7,759 bases of DNA from assembly GCA_913064755.1 (NCBI GenBank), contig CAJYBQ010000140.1:1-7759 (forward strand), written 5' to 3'. Shown in pieces: positions 1 through 6,186 of this stretch; position 1 is the stretch's first letter; each line of letters begins with the position of its first letter. The stretch comes from an uncultured Alphaproteobacteria bacterium. GTDB taxonomy: Bacteria > Pseudomonadota > Alphaproteobacteria > Minwuiales > Minwuiaceae. The notes under the pieces were generated by a model that searched no databases, was not told the DNA's origin, and saw only the letters and a list, made by a program, of their open reading frames with translations. The translations under genes and the position numbers were made by a program.

Positions 1-295
1 TGACGTCGCCGTCCGGATTGCCGGCCACGAAGCGACCCGTCGGATCATCCAGTCGGGTCATGTTCGCCGCGATCATGGCGCGCGACAGTTCCGCCTCGGC
101 CAGTTTCTCCCGACGCTGCATTTCCTGCAGCGCCTCCACGATCACTTCCGGGTGCCGGATCAGGTAGTCGCGGACGATCTGTTCGATGGCCGCCGTGTCC
201 TGTTGGGGTGCCGCTTGACCGGCGCCGTCGCTGTCGGCCTGGGCGGGCAGTGCCATGAACAGGCAGAAGAGGCTGGCGATGAGGGTTCTGATCAA
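1..295 (-). CDS. DsbA/ScsC-like thioredoxin-fold protein, exported, 5' part only
   Basis: This is the N-terminal 98 residues of a periplasmic thiol-disulfide oxidoreductase-like protein; the gene leaves the window at the left edge. A signal peptide is visible: a short n-region (residues 1-3), a hydrophobic stretch (about 4-17) and an AQA-type cleavage site near residue 20. A charged helix (about 35-65, containing IRHPEVIVEALQEMQRRE) resembles the N-terminal domain of ScsC/Com1-type DsbA proteins. The visible part ends with DPTGRFVAGNPDGDV, which in this family directly precedes the first thioredoxin strand, so the CxxC should lie just outside. The start is TTG, chosen because AGGAG lies 8 nt upstream and no better in-frame start exists. 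The M48 protease gene lies 128 bp upstream on the same strand, and the two are probably co-transcribed. The family role is oxidation or isomerisation of disulfides in the envelope. The family call is fairly safe; the exact activity is not. Confidence 0.85.
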   Translation of the reverse strand, partial: MIRTLIASLFCLFMALPAQADSDGAGQAAPQQDTAAIEQIVRDYLIRHPEVIVEALQEMQRREKLAEAELSRAMIAANMTRLDDPTGRFVAGNPDGDV

Positions 296-303
296 GGGTC
301 GGA

Positions 304-308
304 CTCCT
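304..308 (-). promoter_or_regulatory. Shine-Dalgarno AGGAG that fixes the TTG start of the DsbA-like gene
   Basis: AGGAG lies exactly 8 nt before a TTG codon at 295-293. It decides the start because no ATG or GTG in this frame sits at a comparable distance, and the signal peptide begins right at this TTG. Confidence 0.7.
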
Positions 309-327
309 GACAGGTGCGCTGGGAACC

Positions 328-350
328 GGAACATGTTCCTGCCCATGTTC
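328..350. promoter_or_regulatory. 12-bp palindrome plus neighbouring half-site, possible operator
   Basis: GGAACATGTTCC (328-339) is a perfect palindrome. A further CATGTTC (344-350) lies 5 bp downstream, so on the minus strand AGAACATG is followed by AGGAACATGTTCC. The site is 33-55 bp upstream of the DsbA-like start, inside the 128-bp protease-DsbA gap, where an operator or internal promoter could be. No regulator is identified, and a chance palindrome is possible. Confidence 0.35.
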
Positions 351-423
351 TGCCCGCGCGGGGGCCATACCGCAAGCCACATCGCTGTGAGGGATGGCAG
401 CGGACGCCACCGGGCGCGGGAAA

Positions 424-1869
424 TCACCGCGCGCGGCGGCGGATGGTCTGGACCGCGTTCTGGATGTCGAGCGCGCGGTAGTAGTCGGGGGACGCCTTGG
501 GCAGGATGGTCAGGGCGCGGGATGCCTGTTCCTCGGCGTAATCGAACTGGCCGCTGTGGAAGTACTGCTCGGCCCCGGCCAGCAGCGACATGCCGCGGTT
601 GCCCTGTCGGCCATGCACCAGCGCCAGTTGCCGCCATGCGCCGGCATTGTCGTTCTCGTAGCGAATGACTTCCTCCAGCAGCTTCTGCGCCTCGGCGTCG
701 GTCTCCGGCGTGTTGGTGCTGATCAGGGCCTGGGTCAGCATCGTGGTCACGGCGGCATGCTGGATGCGATCCTGCGCCTCCCGCAAGGGCGGCAGGGATT
801 CCGCGACGCGGCCACCCTCCAGCAGGATCTGGCCGCGCAGTTCGACGAAATAGGCATTGTCGGGATTGTCGGCGATCAGCACATCGATGTCGGCCAGCGC
901 CTGGTCGGTGCGGGCCAGCCGCATCAGGGCCACGGCGCGGGCATAGCGCGCGACCTCCGAGGTGTCGGTCATGGGGTATTCGCGCAGGATGTCCTTCGGA
1001 TCCTTCACGAAGCCGGACAGCTTGGCGCGCATCAGGTTGTGGGCGCGGACCAGTTCCGGCGGGTCGGCCTTGTCGTACAGGGGGGAGGCGGCAACCCGGG
1101 TCTCCAGCGCCTCGATACGTTCGAAGCTGACCGGATGGGTCCGCATGTAGCTGTTGCTCGCCCGGGCACCGACAAGGAAATCCTGCTCGTCCAGCACCCG
1201 CAGGAACTCGACGATGCCGCGCGGGGACCAGCCGGCCTTTTCCATCAGGACGACGGAGGCCTGGTCGGCGGCGGATTCCTGGGTGCGGGAATAGGACAGG
1301 AAAAGCTGCGTTCCCGCCGACGATCCGCCGGCGATCAGCGCCCCGGCGGCATTGCCGTTGCCCGCCGCCACCGCGGCCAGCCCGCCCAGCAGGGCGGCGA
1401 TGATGGAAACGGTCTGTGCATTGGCGAGGGCATCGGCGGTGCGGGACAGGTGTCCGCCCCGGATATGGCCGGTTTCATGCGCCAGCACGCCCACGAGCTG
1501 TCGCGGCAGTTCCGTGCGCAGGATCAGCCCGGTGAAGACGAACACCCGCTGGCCCCCGGCGACGAAGGCATTCAGCGACGGGTCATTGACCAGGTAGGTC
1601 CGCGCCACCCTGGTATCCAGGTTGGCAGCCTGGAACACCGGCTTGGCGTAGAGCGCGAGGATATGCTCTATTTCCGCGTCCCGGACCAGGTTGAGCGACT
1701 GGTTCTGGGCATGGGCAGGGGCCGAGAACAGGTTCATCAGGGCAAGGGCCGACACCAGGGCCACGAAGCGGCTGGCCAGGCGGGCACGCACGGTCCTGCC
1801 GGGGCGCGCGGGTGCCGACGCCACGGTCTTGCCGGAAGACGGCTGTGGGAACACGGGCTGCGGAAACAA
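424..1869 (-). CDS. M48 family zinc metalloprotease with C-terminal TPR repeats (BepA/YfgC-like)
   Basis: A predicted exported peptidase of 481 residues. In the BepA family such proteins act in the periplasm on outer-membrane protein assembly and degrade misassembled proteins. Visible features from the TTG start: a basic n-region, a hydrophobic stretch (about 35-50) and an AHA|Q cleavage site near 54; the zinc motif HETGH (H131, E132, H135) in the context VGVLAHETGHIRGGH; the third ligand, probably E198, in SRTQESAADQ; and a helical TPR-like C-terminal half (about 305-481) with repeated A/L pairs such as ARAVALMRLARTDQALADI. TTG at 1869 is chosen because AGGAGG lies 8 nt before it. GTG at 1791 would give a more usual 28-residue signal peptide but has AGGA only 2 nt away. 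The DsbA-like gene follows on the same strand. The family is clear; the precise substrate is inferred. Confidence 0.92.
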   Translation of the reverse strand: MFPQPVFPQPSSGKTVASAPARPGRTVRARLASRFVALVSALALMNLFSAPAHAQNQSLNLVRDAEIEHILALYAKPVFQAANLDTRVARTYLVNDPSLNAFVAGGQRVFVFTGLILRTELPRQLVGVLAHETGHIRGGHLSRTADALANAQTVSIIAALLGGLAAVAAGNGNAAGALIAGGSSAGTQLFLSYSRTQESAADQASVVLMEKAGWSPRGIVEFLRVLDEQDFLVGARASNSYMRTHPVSFERIEALETRVAASPLYDKADPPELVRAHNLMRAKLSGFVKDPKDILREYPMTDTSEVARYARAVALMRLARTDQALADIDVLIADNPDNAYFVELRGQILLEGGRVAESLPPLREAQDRIQHAAVTTMLTQALISTNTPETDAEAQKLLEEVIRYENDNAGAWRQLALVHGRQGNRGMSLLAGAEQYFHSGQFDYAEEQASRALTILPKASPDYYRALDIQNAVQTIRRRAR

Positions 1870-1877
1870 GGATCGGG

Positions 1878-1883
1878 CCTCCT
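1878..1883 (-). promoter_or_regulatory. Shine-Dalgarno AGGAGG before the TTG start of the M48 protease
   Basis: AGGAGG lies 8 nt before TTG at 1869-1867. It favours this start over GTG at 1791, although the resulting signal region (about 54 residues) is long. Confidence 0.6.
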
Positions 1884-1921
1884 GGGGCCAGTTGTGCCGG
1901 TTCGGCGGAAATTCGAGCAGA

Positions 1922-1932
1922 CAATGATATTG
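1922..1932. promoter_or_regulatory. CAAT-N3-ATTG inverted repeat in the divergent intergenic region
   Basis: This short inverted repeat lies in the 77-bp gap between the divergent protease and aminotransferase genes and abuts the aminotransferase Shine-Dalgarno (AAGGA, 1933-1937). The gap must hold promoters for both genes, but I could not find a convincing -35/-10 pair on either strand. The repeat is short and could be chance. Confidence 0.2.
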
Positions 1933-1946
1933 AAGGAAAACATGGC

Positions 1947-3089
1947 ATGAAAGTGTCGAAGCGTGGTGCGGTTCCGCCCTTTTACGTGATGGAAGTGATG
2001 AAGGCGGCCGCCGCGCGGGAGGCGGAGGGCAAATCCGTGCTGCACCTGGAGGTCGGCCAGCCGTCCACGCCGGCCCCGGAGGGCGTGCGAAAAGCCGCCG
2101 TGGCCGCGGCCGAGGGCCAGCGCCTGGGCTATACCGATGCCCTGGGCTTGCCGGAACTGCGCGGCCGCATCGCACGGCATTACCGGGATTATTACGGCGT
2201 CCGCATTGCTGCCGAGCGCATTGCCGTCACCACCGGTTCGTCGGGGGCGTTCCTGCTGTCCTTCCTGGCGACAATGGATGCCGGTGACCGGATCGCGCTG
2301 GCGGAACCCGGCTACCCCGCCTATCGCAACATCCTGACATCGCTGGATATCGAGGCGGTTGGCGTGCCGACGGGGCCGGAAACCCGGTTCCAGCCGACGC
2401 CCGAACTGCTCGACCGGATCGACGGACCGCTGGATGCGCTGCTGGTTGCCACGCCGGCAAACCCGACCGGCACCATGCTGGATACCGAATCCATGCGCGA
2501 CCTGATCAGCTATTGCGACCGCCGTGACATGCGCCTGATCGTGGACGAGATCTATCACGGCATCACCTATCACGGCCCGGCGGTGACGGCGGCGGCGCTG
2601 AGTGACCGGGTGATCATCATCAACAGCTTCTCCAAGTATTTCTCCATGACCGGCTGGCGGCTGGGCTGGATGGTGGTGCCCGAAGACCTGCACCGGTCGG
2701 TCGAATGCCTGGCGCAGAACCACTTCATCTCGCCCCCGGCCCTGTCGCAGCATGCCGCGATCGCCGCCTTCGACTGCACGGCGGAGATCGAGGCGAACAT
2801 GGTGCGCTATCGCCGGAACCGGGAACTGCTGTTGCGTGAACTGCCGAAGGCCGGGCTGGACGACCTGGCCCCGGCGGACGGGGCCTTCTACATCTATGCC
2901 AACGTCAGCCGGTTGACGAACGACTCGGTGGATTTCTGCAAGCGGATGCTGGCGGAGACCGGCATCGCGGCAACACCGGGGATCGACTTCGACCCACCGC
3001 GCGGCCACCAGTACGTGCGCTTTTCCTTCGCCGGAACGACCGAGGACATGGCGGAGGCGGCGGAGCGGCTGAAGCTCTGGCTGGCCTAG
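1947..3089 (+). CDS. PLP-dependent class I aminotransferase (AspC-like, COG0436 type)
   Basis: A fold-type I, pyridoxal-phosphate-dependent aminotransferase of 380 residues, a normal length for the family. It moves an amino group between an amino acid and a 2-oxo acid in the cytoplasm. Visible residues: TGSSGA (96-101) for phosphate binding; ANPTGT (171-176) with N172; VDEIY (199-203), where D200 should pair with the pyridine nitrogen; SFSKYFSMTGWRLGW (227-241) with Schiff-base lysine K230 and R238; and YVRFSFAGT (356-364) with R358, the expected substrate-carboxylate arginine. All key residues are present, so it should be active. The ATG has AAGGA 9 nt upstream; an out-of-frame ATG at 1942 opens only a two-codon frame (ATG GCA TGA). 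It is divergent from the protease and the first gene of the plus-strand run, but the 104-bp gap after it leaves co-transcription with the next gene open. The donor amino acid cannot be read from sequence. Confidence 0.93.
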   Translation: MKVSKRGAVPPFYVMEVMKAAAAREAEGKSVLHLEVGQPSTPAPEGVRKAAVAAAEGQRLGYTDALGLPELRGRIARHYRDYYGVRIAAERIAVTTGSSGAFLLSFLATMDAGDRIALAEPGYPAYRNILTSLDIEAVGVPTGPETRFQPTPELLDRIDGPLDALLVATPANPTGTMLDTESMRDLISYCDRRDMRLIVDEIYHGITYHGPAVTAAALSDRVIIINSFSKYFSMTGWRLGWMVVPEDLHRSVECLAQNHFISPPALSQHAAIAAFDCTAEIEANMVRYRRNRELLLRELPKAGLDDLAPADGAFYIYANVSRLTNDSVDFCKRMLAETGIAATPGIDFDPPRGHQYVRFSFAGTTEDMAEAAERLKLWLA

Positions 3090-3193
3090 GGCAGCAGGCG
3101 GTTTCGCGTTGGAACTTCTGGCCGGTCGCCCATGCGGGTATCCTTCGGCGGGTGGCCCGGTGAGGGTGGCCGGGTGCGGGGAACCGTGCCGGA
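3090..3193 (+). other. Intergenic gap with GGGTGGCC direct repeat and weak hairpin
   Basis: GGGTGGCC occurs twice (3150-3157 and 3164-3171), 14 bp apart. CCCGG (3156-3160) can pair with CCGGG (3170-3174) around a 9-nt loop. There is no T-run, so this is not a standard terminator. The gap is too short for a cobalamin riboswitch, and I saw no B12-box-like motif. Confidence 0.3.
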
Positions 3194-4228
3194 ATGTCGG
3201 CGAACACGGGGGGAAGCGGGGAAATGACGGGACATGCCTATGACGGCCGGGTTCTGGATGCGGCCATAGACCCCGAACAGCAGGCCCTGGTTCCGGATGT
3301 TTCAGGCAATGTCATCAACGGGTTGGGGGAGGGGCGGGTGCGGCCGCCATCCACGATCTACTGGCAGGACCCGCGCACGCTGGCGCATGGCCGGTTGCAG
3401 AACTGGATGCTGGAGAAGACCCGCCGCGACGTGCCGCAGATCATGGACATGCGCACTGGCCTGGGTGGGCGGGGCAACGAGAAGCGCGTGCCGGTCGCGC
3501 CGCAACCGGTACCGGGCGACGCCGCGGAGTTTGCCGCCGAGGTGAAGGCCTTCGCCCTGGGCGCAGAGGCCGACGCGGTCGGGATCGCCCGGATGCGTCC
3601 GGAATGGATCTACGCGGAACACGCCGACAGCCCGGGTGCCGACCTGCCCAACGTGATCATCGTGCTGGTGCAGATGGATCATGCGGAACTGGCCACCGCG
3701 CCGGAGCCGCCGTCGGTGGTGGAGGTGATGCGCCAGTACAATCGCGGCACCCGCGTGGCCCGCGCCGTGACTGACCGGATCAGGGAACGGGGCTACATGG
3801 CCGTGCCGCATGGTGGCCCGGTCGGCGGCCCGCTGGTCATGGTGCCTGCGGCGATCGCGGCGGGGCTGGGTGAACTGGGCAAGCACGGTTCCATCATCAA
3901 CCGGCGCTTCGGCTCCTCCTTCCGGCTGGCAGCGGTGCTGACCGACATGCCCCTGGCGGCGGATGAGCCGGACCGCTTCGGGGCCGATGACTTCTGCCGG
4001 AACTGCCAGGTCTGCAGCCGGGCCTGTCCGCCCGACGCCATCGCCGACGCCAAGCAGACCGTGCGCGGCGTCGAGAAGTGGTACGTCGACTTCGACCGCT
4101 GCGTGCCGTATTTCAACCAGACCTACGGCTGCGGCATCTGCATCGCCGTCTGCCCGTGGAGCCGCCCGGAAGTCGGCCCCAAACTGCTGCAGAAGATGCT
4201 GCGCCGCCTCGGCTCCGACCAGGCCTGA
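3194..4228 (+). CDS. Short soluble RdhA/QueG-like protein with two [4Fe-4S] clusters
   Basis: A 344-residue protein whose C-terminal third carries a two-cluster ferredoxin module of the reductive dehalogenase/epoxyqueuosine reductase type. The first cluster motif is C268-x2-C271-x2-C274-x3-C278-P. The second is C303-x9-C313-x2-C316-x3-C320-P, with the first Cys separated as in RdhA. The stretch 200-255 (GYMAVPHGGPVGGP, then AAGLGELGKHGSI, then a TDMPLAADEP motif) also matches the RdhA cobalamin-domain region. Known relatives reduce substrates with a corrinoid and two iron-sulfur clusters. There is no twin-arginine signal, no membrane segment and no visible RdhB-like anchor gene, so it is probably cytoplasmic and not respiratory. 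RdhA proteins are usually much longer; 344 residues is nearer QueG. ATG 3224 (purine-rich GGGGGGAAGCGGGGAA just upstream) is an equally likely start and would remove 10 residues. The lactonase gene follows 35 bp downstream. The substrate is unknown. Confidence 0.8.
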   Translation: MSANTGGSGEMTGHAYDGRVLDAAIDPEQQALVPDVSGNVINGLGEGRVRPPSTIYWQDPRTLAHGRLQNWMLEKTRRDVPQIMDMRTGLGGRGNEKRVPVAPQPVPGDAAEFAAEVKAFALGAEADAVGIARMRPEWIYAEHADSPGADLPNVIIVLVQMDHAELATAPEPPSVVEVMRQYNRGTRVARAVTDRIRERGYMAVPHGGPVGGPLVMVPAAIAAGLGELGKHGSIINRRFGSSFRLAAVLTDMPLAADEPDRFGADDFCRNCQVCSRACPPDAIADAKQTVRGVEKWYVDFDRCVPYFNQTYGCGICIAVCPWSRPEVGPKLLQKMLRRLGSDQA

Positions 4229-4263
4229 ATCGCAGCGACCACCAGACCGCAGAGGCACCCGCC

Positions 4264-5154
4264 ATGACCCGCAGCCCGACCGACGCCGACACCTACGTGA
4301 TCGACATTCCCGGACCCGATCCGGCACCGCATGCACCGGCCTTCGCCATGCCGTCCGGGGCCTGGGACACGCATTTCCACGTCATCGACGGGCGCCACGG
4401 CTATGTCGCCGATCGCAGCTATACCCCGCCGGATGCCCCGCTGCAGGACCTGCTGGCGCTGCACGCGCGCCTGGGCATCGAACGCGGGGTCTTTGTCCAG
4501 GTCAGCGTGCATGGCACCGACAACCGGGCCATGGTCGACGCGCTGCGCCGGACCCCCGGCTACAGGGGGGTGGCCGTGCTCGACAGCAGTGTCAGCGATG
4601 CCGAGCTCGATGCCCTGCATGCGGCGGGTGTCCGGGGGGTACGGGTGAACGTGCTGTTCGGCGGTGGTGTCGGCTTCGACCAGATGCAGCTTCTCGCCCG
4701 CAAGGTGTCGCGGCTTGGCTGGCACATGCAGTTGCTGGTCGATGTCTCCGCCCCCGACATGCCGTGGGACACGCTGGCGGCGCTGCCATGCGACCTGGTG
4801 GTGGACCACATGGGCCACGCGGATTGCGGCCTGGGGATGGATCATCCGGGGTTTCAGCGCCTGCTCGGCTGGCTGGCCGATGGCCGCTGCTGGGTGAAGA
4901 TCTCCGGCGCGGAACGCATCAGTCGCCGACCGGCGCCGCCGTTCGCCGACGTGACCGCCGTGGCGCAGGCCCTGATCGCGGCCGGGCCGGACCGTTGCGT
5001 CTGGGGCAGTGACTGGCCGCATGTGAAGCTGTCGGTGGCCATGCCCAACGATGGTGACCTGCTGGACCTGCTTGCCACCTGGGCACCGGATGCGGACCAG
5101 CGGCGGAAGATACTGGTCGACAACCCGCTGCGGCTCTACACGCAGGCCGATTGA
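4264..5154 (+). CDS. Amidohydrolase-2 family TIM-barrel hydrolase, LigI-like lactonase
   Basis: A cytoplasmic 296-residue member of the amidohydrolase superfamily, COG3618/amidohydrolase-2 branch. The best-known close type is 2-pyrone-4,6-dicarboxylate lactonase (LigI), which opens a lactone in protocatechuate 4,5-cleavage; other members act on sugar lactones or sulfomuconolactone. Visible residues: WDTHFHV (34-40) with D35, H37 and H39 at the end of strand 1; GVRVNV (125-130) with the substrate-binding-type R127; VVDHMGH (179-185) with H182; and VWGSDWPHV (246-254) with the general-base-type D250. The DHMG and SDWPH signatures are those of LigI-type enzymes, which need no metal. The start ATG has AGAGG 8 nt upstream. 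It lies 35 bp after the Fe-S protein and is probably in the same operon. I am confident of the family and not of the substrate. Confidence 0.9.
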   Translation: MTRSPTDADTYVIDIPGPDPAPHAPAFAMPSGAWDTHFHVIDGRHGYVADRSYTPPDAPLQDLLALHARLGIERGVFVQVSVHGTDNRAMVDALRRTPGYRGVAVLDSSVSDAELDALHAAGVRGVRVNVLFGGGVGFDQMQLLARKVSRLGWHMQLLVDVSAPDMPWDTLAALPCDLVVDHMGHADCGLGMDHPGFQRLLGWLADGRCWVKISGAERISRRPAPPFADVTAVAQALIAAGPDRCVWGSDWPHVKLSVAMPNDGDLLDLLATWAPDADQRRKILVDNPLRLYTQAD

Positions 5155-5185
5155 CGGGGCCAGGGAGCCAACGACCGCAGCGGCT

Positions 5186-5920
5186 TCAGCCCCGCGCCAC
5201 CACCAGCCGATAGCCCAGGTCATGGGAATCGCGCGCCAGTAGGTCGGCATGGCGTGCCGCCCAGGCGCCGGACGCGATGTCCCGCGCAAGCCGTTCCCAG
5301 GCCCCGGAGGCATCGCCCAGCGCCCAGAAGCAGGAAATCGCCGCCCTGACCCGGGGGTCGAGATAGGCCGCCGGCCGTCGCCAGTAGGCCCCGAGGAAGC
5401 CGTCGGTGCAGTCATGCGGCACCGGCACCGTGATGATCTCCACCGGGCCGAGCCAGGCTTCGAAGTCGCCCATCCGGGGCATCTTGCCCTCGTCGAGTGC
5501 CACCAGTTCCGGAATGTAGTCGGCCAGCCAGAAGTCCCGGTGCAGGTGGTCGAAGGTCAGGATCACCAGCGGTCCCAGCGTCACCCGCCGCATCTCCCGC
5601 AGGCCCCGCTGCCGGTCGGTCCAGTGATGCACGGTGAGGATCGCGGTGGCGGCATCGAAGCACCTGTCGGCAAACGGCAGGTCTTCCGCGGTTCCCTGCA
5701 CCACCGGCGCGGCAGCCGCGGGCCGCTGGCGGATCATCTCCATGGATGGCTCCAGCGCCGTGACCGCCCGGTCCAGCGGTTCGTACGACCCCGTCCCGGC
5801 CCCGATGTTCAGCACCGTCCGCGCGGATCCCAGCGCGCCGTGGATCATCGCCGCGATCCGGGCATCCGGTTGCCGGAGACGACCGTAATCGATCCCGATG
5901 GTATCGTATTTCGTGTCCAT
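5186..5920 (-). CDS. Class I SAM-dependent methyltransferase
   Basis: A soluble 244-residue methyltransferase with a Rossmann-like SAM-binding domain. Motif I is VLNIGAGTGSYE (36-47). The acidic end of strand 2 is ALEPS (55-59), with E57 expected to hold the ribose. GTAEDLPFADRCFDA (76-90) is motif II-like, and AILTVHHWTD (93-102) is the post-II strand. The C-terminal half (about 120-244) is a substrate domain rich in W/Y/R and gives no substrate clue. The start ATG at 5920 agrees with the beginning of similarity (MDTKYDTIGIDYGRLRQPD), but there is no good Shine-Dalgarno, only repeated CCTGTGC units, so initiation may be weak. The gene is convergent with the lactonase (31 bp between stops) and divergent from the unknown gene at 6187, so it is probably a single-gene unit. 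Confidence 0.88.
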   Translation of the reverse strand: MDTKYDTIGIDYGRLRQPDARIAAMIHGALGSARTVLNIGAGTGSYEPLDRAVTALEPSMEMIRQRPAAAAPVVQGTAEDLPFADRCFDAATAILTVHHWTDRQRGLREMRRVTLGPLVILTFDHLHRDFWLADYIPELVALDEGKMPRMGDFEAWLGPVEIITVPVPHDCTDGFLGAYWRRPAAYLDPRVRAAISCFWALGDASGAWERLARDIASGAWAARHADLLARDSHDLGYRLVVARG

Positions 5921-5932
5921 GCAGGACGCATA

Positions 5933-5968
5933 GCACAGGAAATGGCACAGGACATGGCACGGGGCAGG
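5933..5968. repeat. Short tandem repeat, about three 12-bp units
   Basis: GCACAGGAAATG (5933-5944) and GCACAGGACATG (5945-5956) differ at one base. A degenerate third unit, GCACGGGGCAGG (5957-5968), follows. The array lies 13-48 bp upstream of the methyltransferase start, where its leader or promoter should be. It may be slippage-generated. Confidence 0.6.
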
Positions 5969-6001
5969 CAACAGGTCAGGGCGGGTGTCGGCGCAGGCTG
6001 T

Positions 6002-6018
6002 CCCGGGGGCAGCCCGGG
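6002..6018. other. Strong GC hairpin in the divergent gap
   Basis: CCCGGG (6002-6007) and CCCGGG (6013-6018) form a 6-bp stem with a GGCAG loop. A competing stem, GGCTG (5996-6000) with CAGCC (6010-6014), overlaps it. The rest of the 266-bp gap (5921-6186) holds the 12-bp tandem repeat and the 11-bp palindrome ATTCCGGGAAT (6095-6105). I see no clear promoter. Confidence 0.3.
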
Positions 6019-6186
6019 GTCGCATTCCCCGTACGCAGGTCGGCACCCGCGCGACCGGCGATTCGCGACGGATGCCGCAACAATGGCAGCGAGAATTCCG
6101 GGAATCTGCTAATGATCACACCATCTGCAGCACGATGGAAACCGTCGTCGGCGCATGCAGTTCCCCAGGGACAGGAAGCCACCCGA

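Noticed and set aside
335..350. GTTC-N-GTTC direct repeat as an alphaproteobacterial LexA (SOS) box
   Set aside because: The spacing is 8 nt, whereas the known box is GTTC-N7-GTTC, and the neighbouring genes are not SOS genes.
394..1950. Long plus-strand open frame (518 codons) opposite the M48 protease
   Set aside because: It is the antisense of a gene with clear signal peptide and zinc motifs. Its translation is Gly/Gln/His-rich with no domain; this is typical of GC-rich antisense frames.
1942..1950. ATG at 1942 as aminotransferase start
   Set aside because: Out of frame: it reads ATG GCA TGA. The in-frame ATG at 1947 has AAGGA 9 nt upstream.
1737..3008. Minus-strand open frame opposite the aminotransferase
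   Set aside because: Arg/His/Gln-rich translation without motifs; it mirrors a catalytically complete aminotransferase.
3090..3193. Cobalamin riboswitch before the RdhA-like gene
   Set aside because: The gap is only 104 nt and I see no B12-box-like motif or matching stems.
3302..4336. Minus-strand open frame of 344 codons opposite the Fe-S protein
   Set aside because: Low-complexity His/Arg/Ala translation; the plus strand holds both iron-sulfur motifs.
5155..5185. Bidirectional terminator between lactonase and methyltransferase
   Set aside because: Only 31 bp, with no stable stem and no T-run on either strand.
4123..5415. Minus-strand open frame of 430 codons opposite the lactonase
   Set aside because: No motif and shadow-like composition; it also overlaps the real methyltransferase gene in another frame.
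5249..6112. Plus-strand open frame opposite the methyltransferase
   Set aside because: Antisense shadow; the SAM-binding motifs are on the minus strand.
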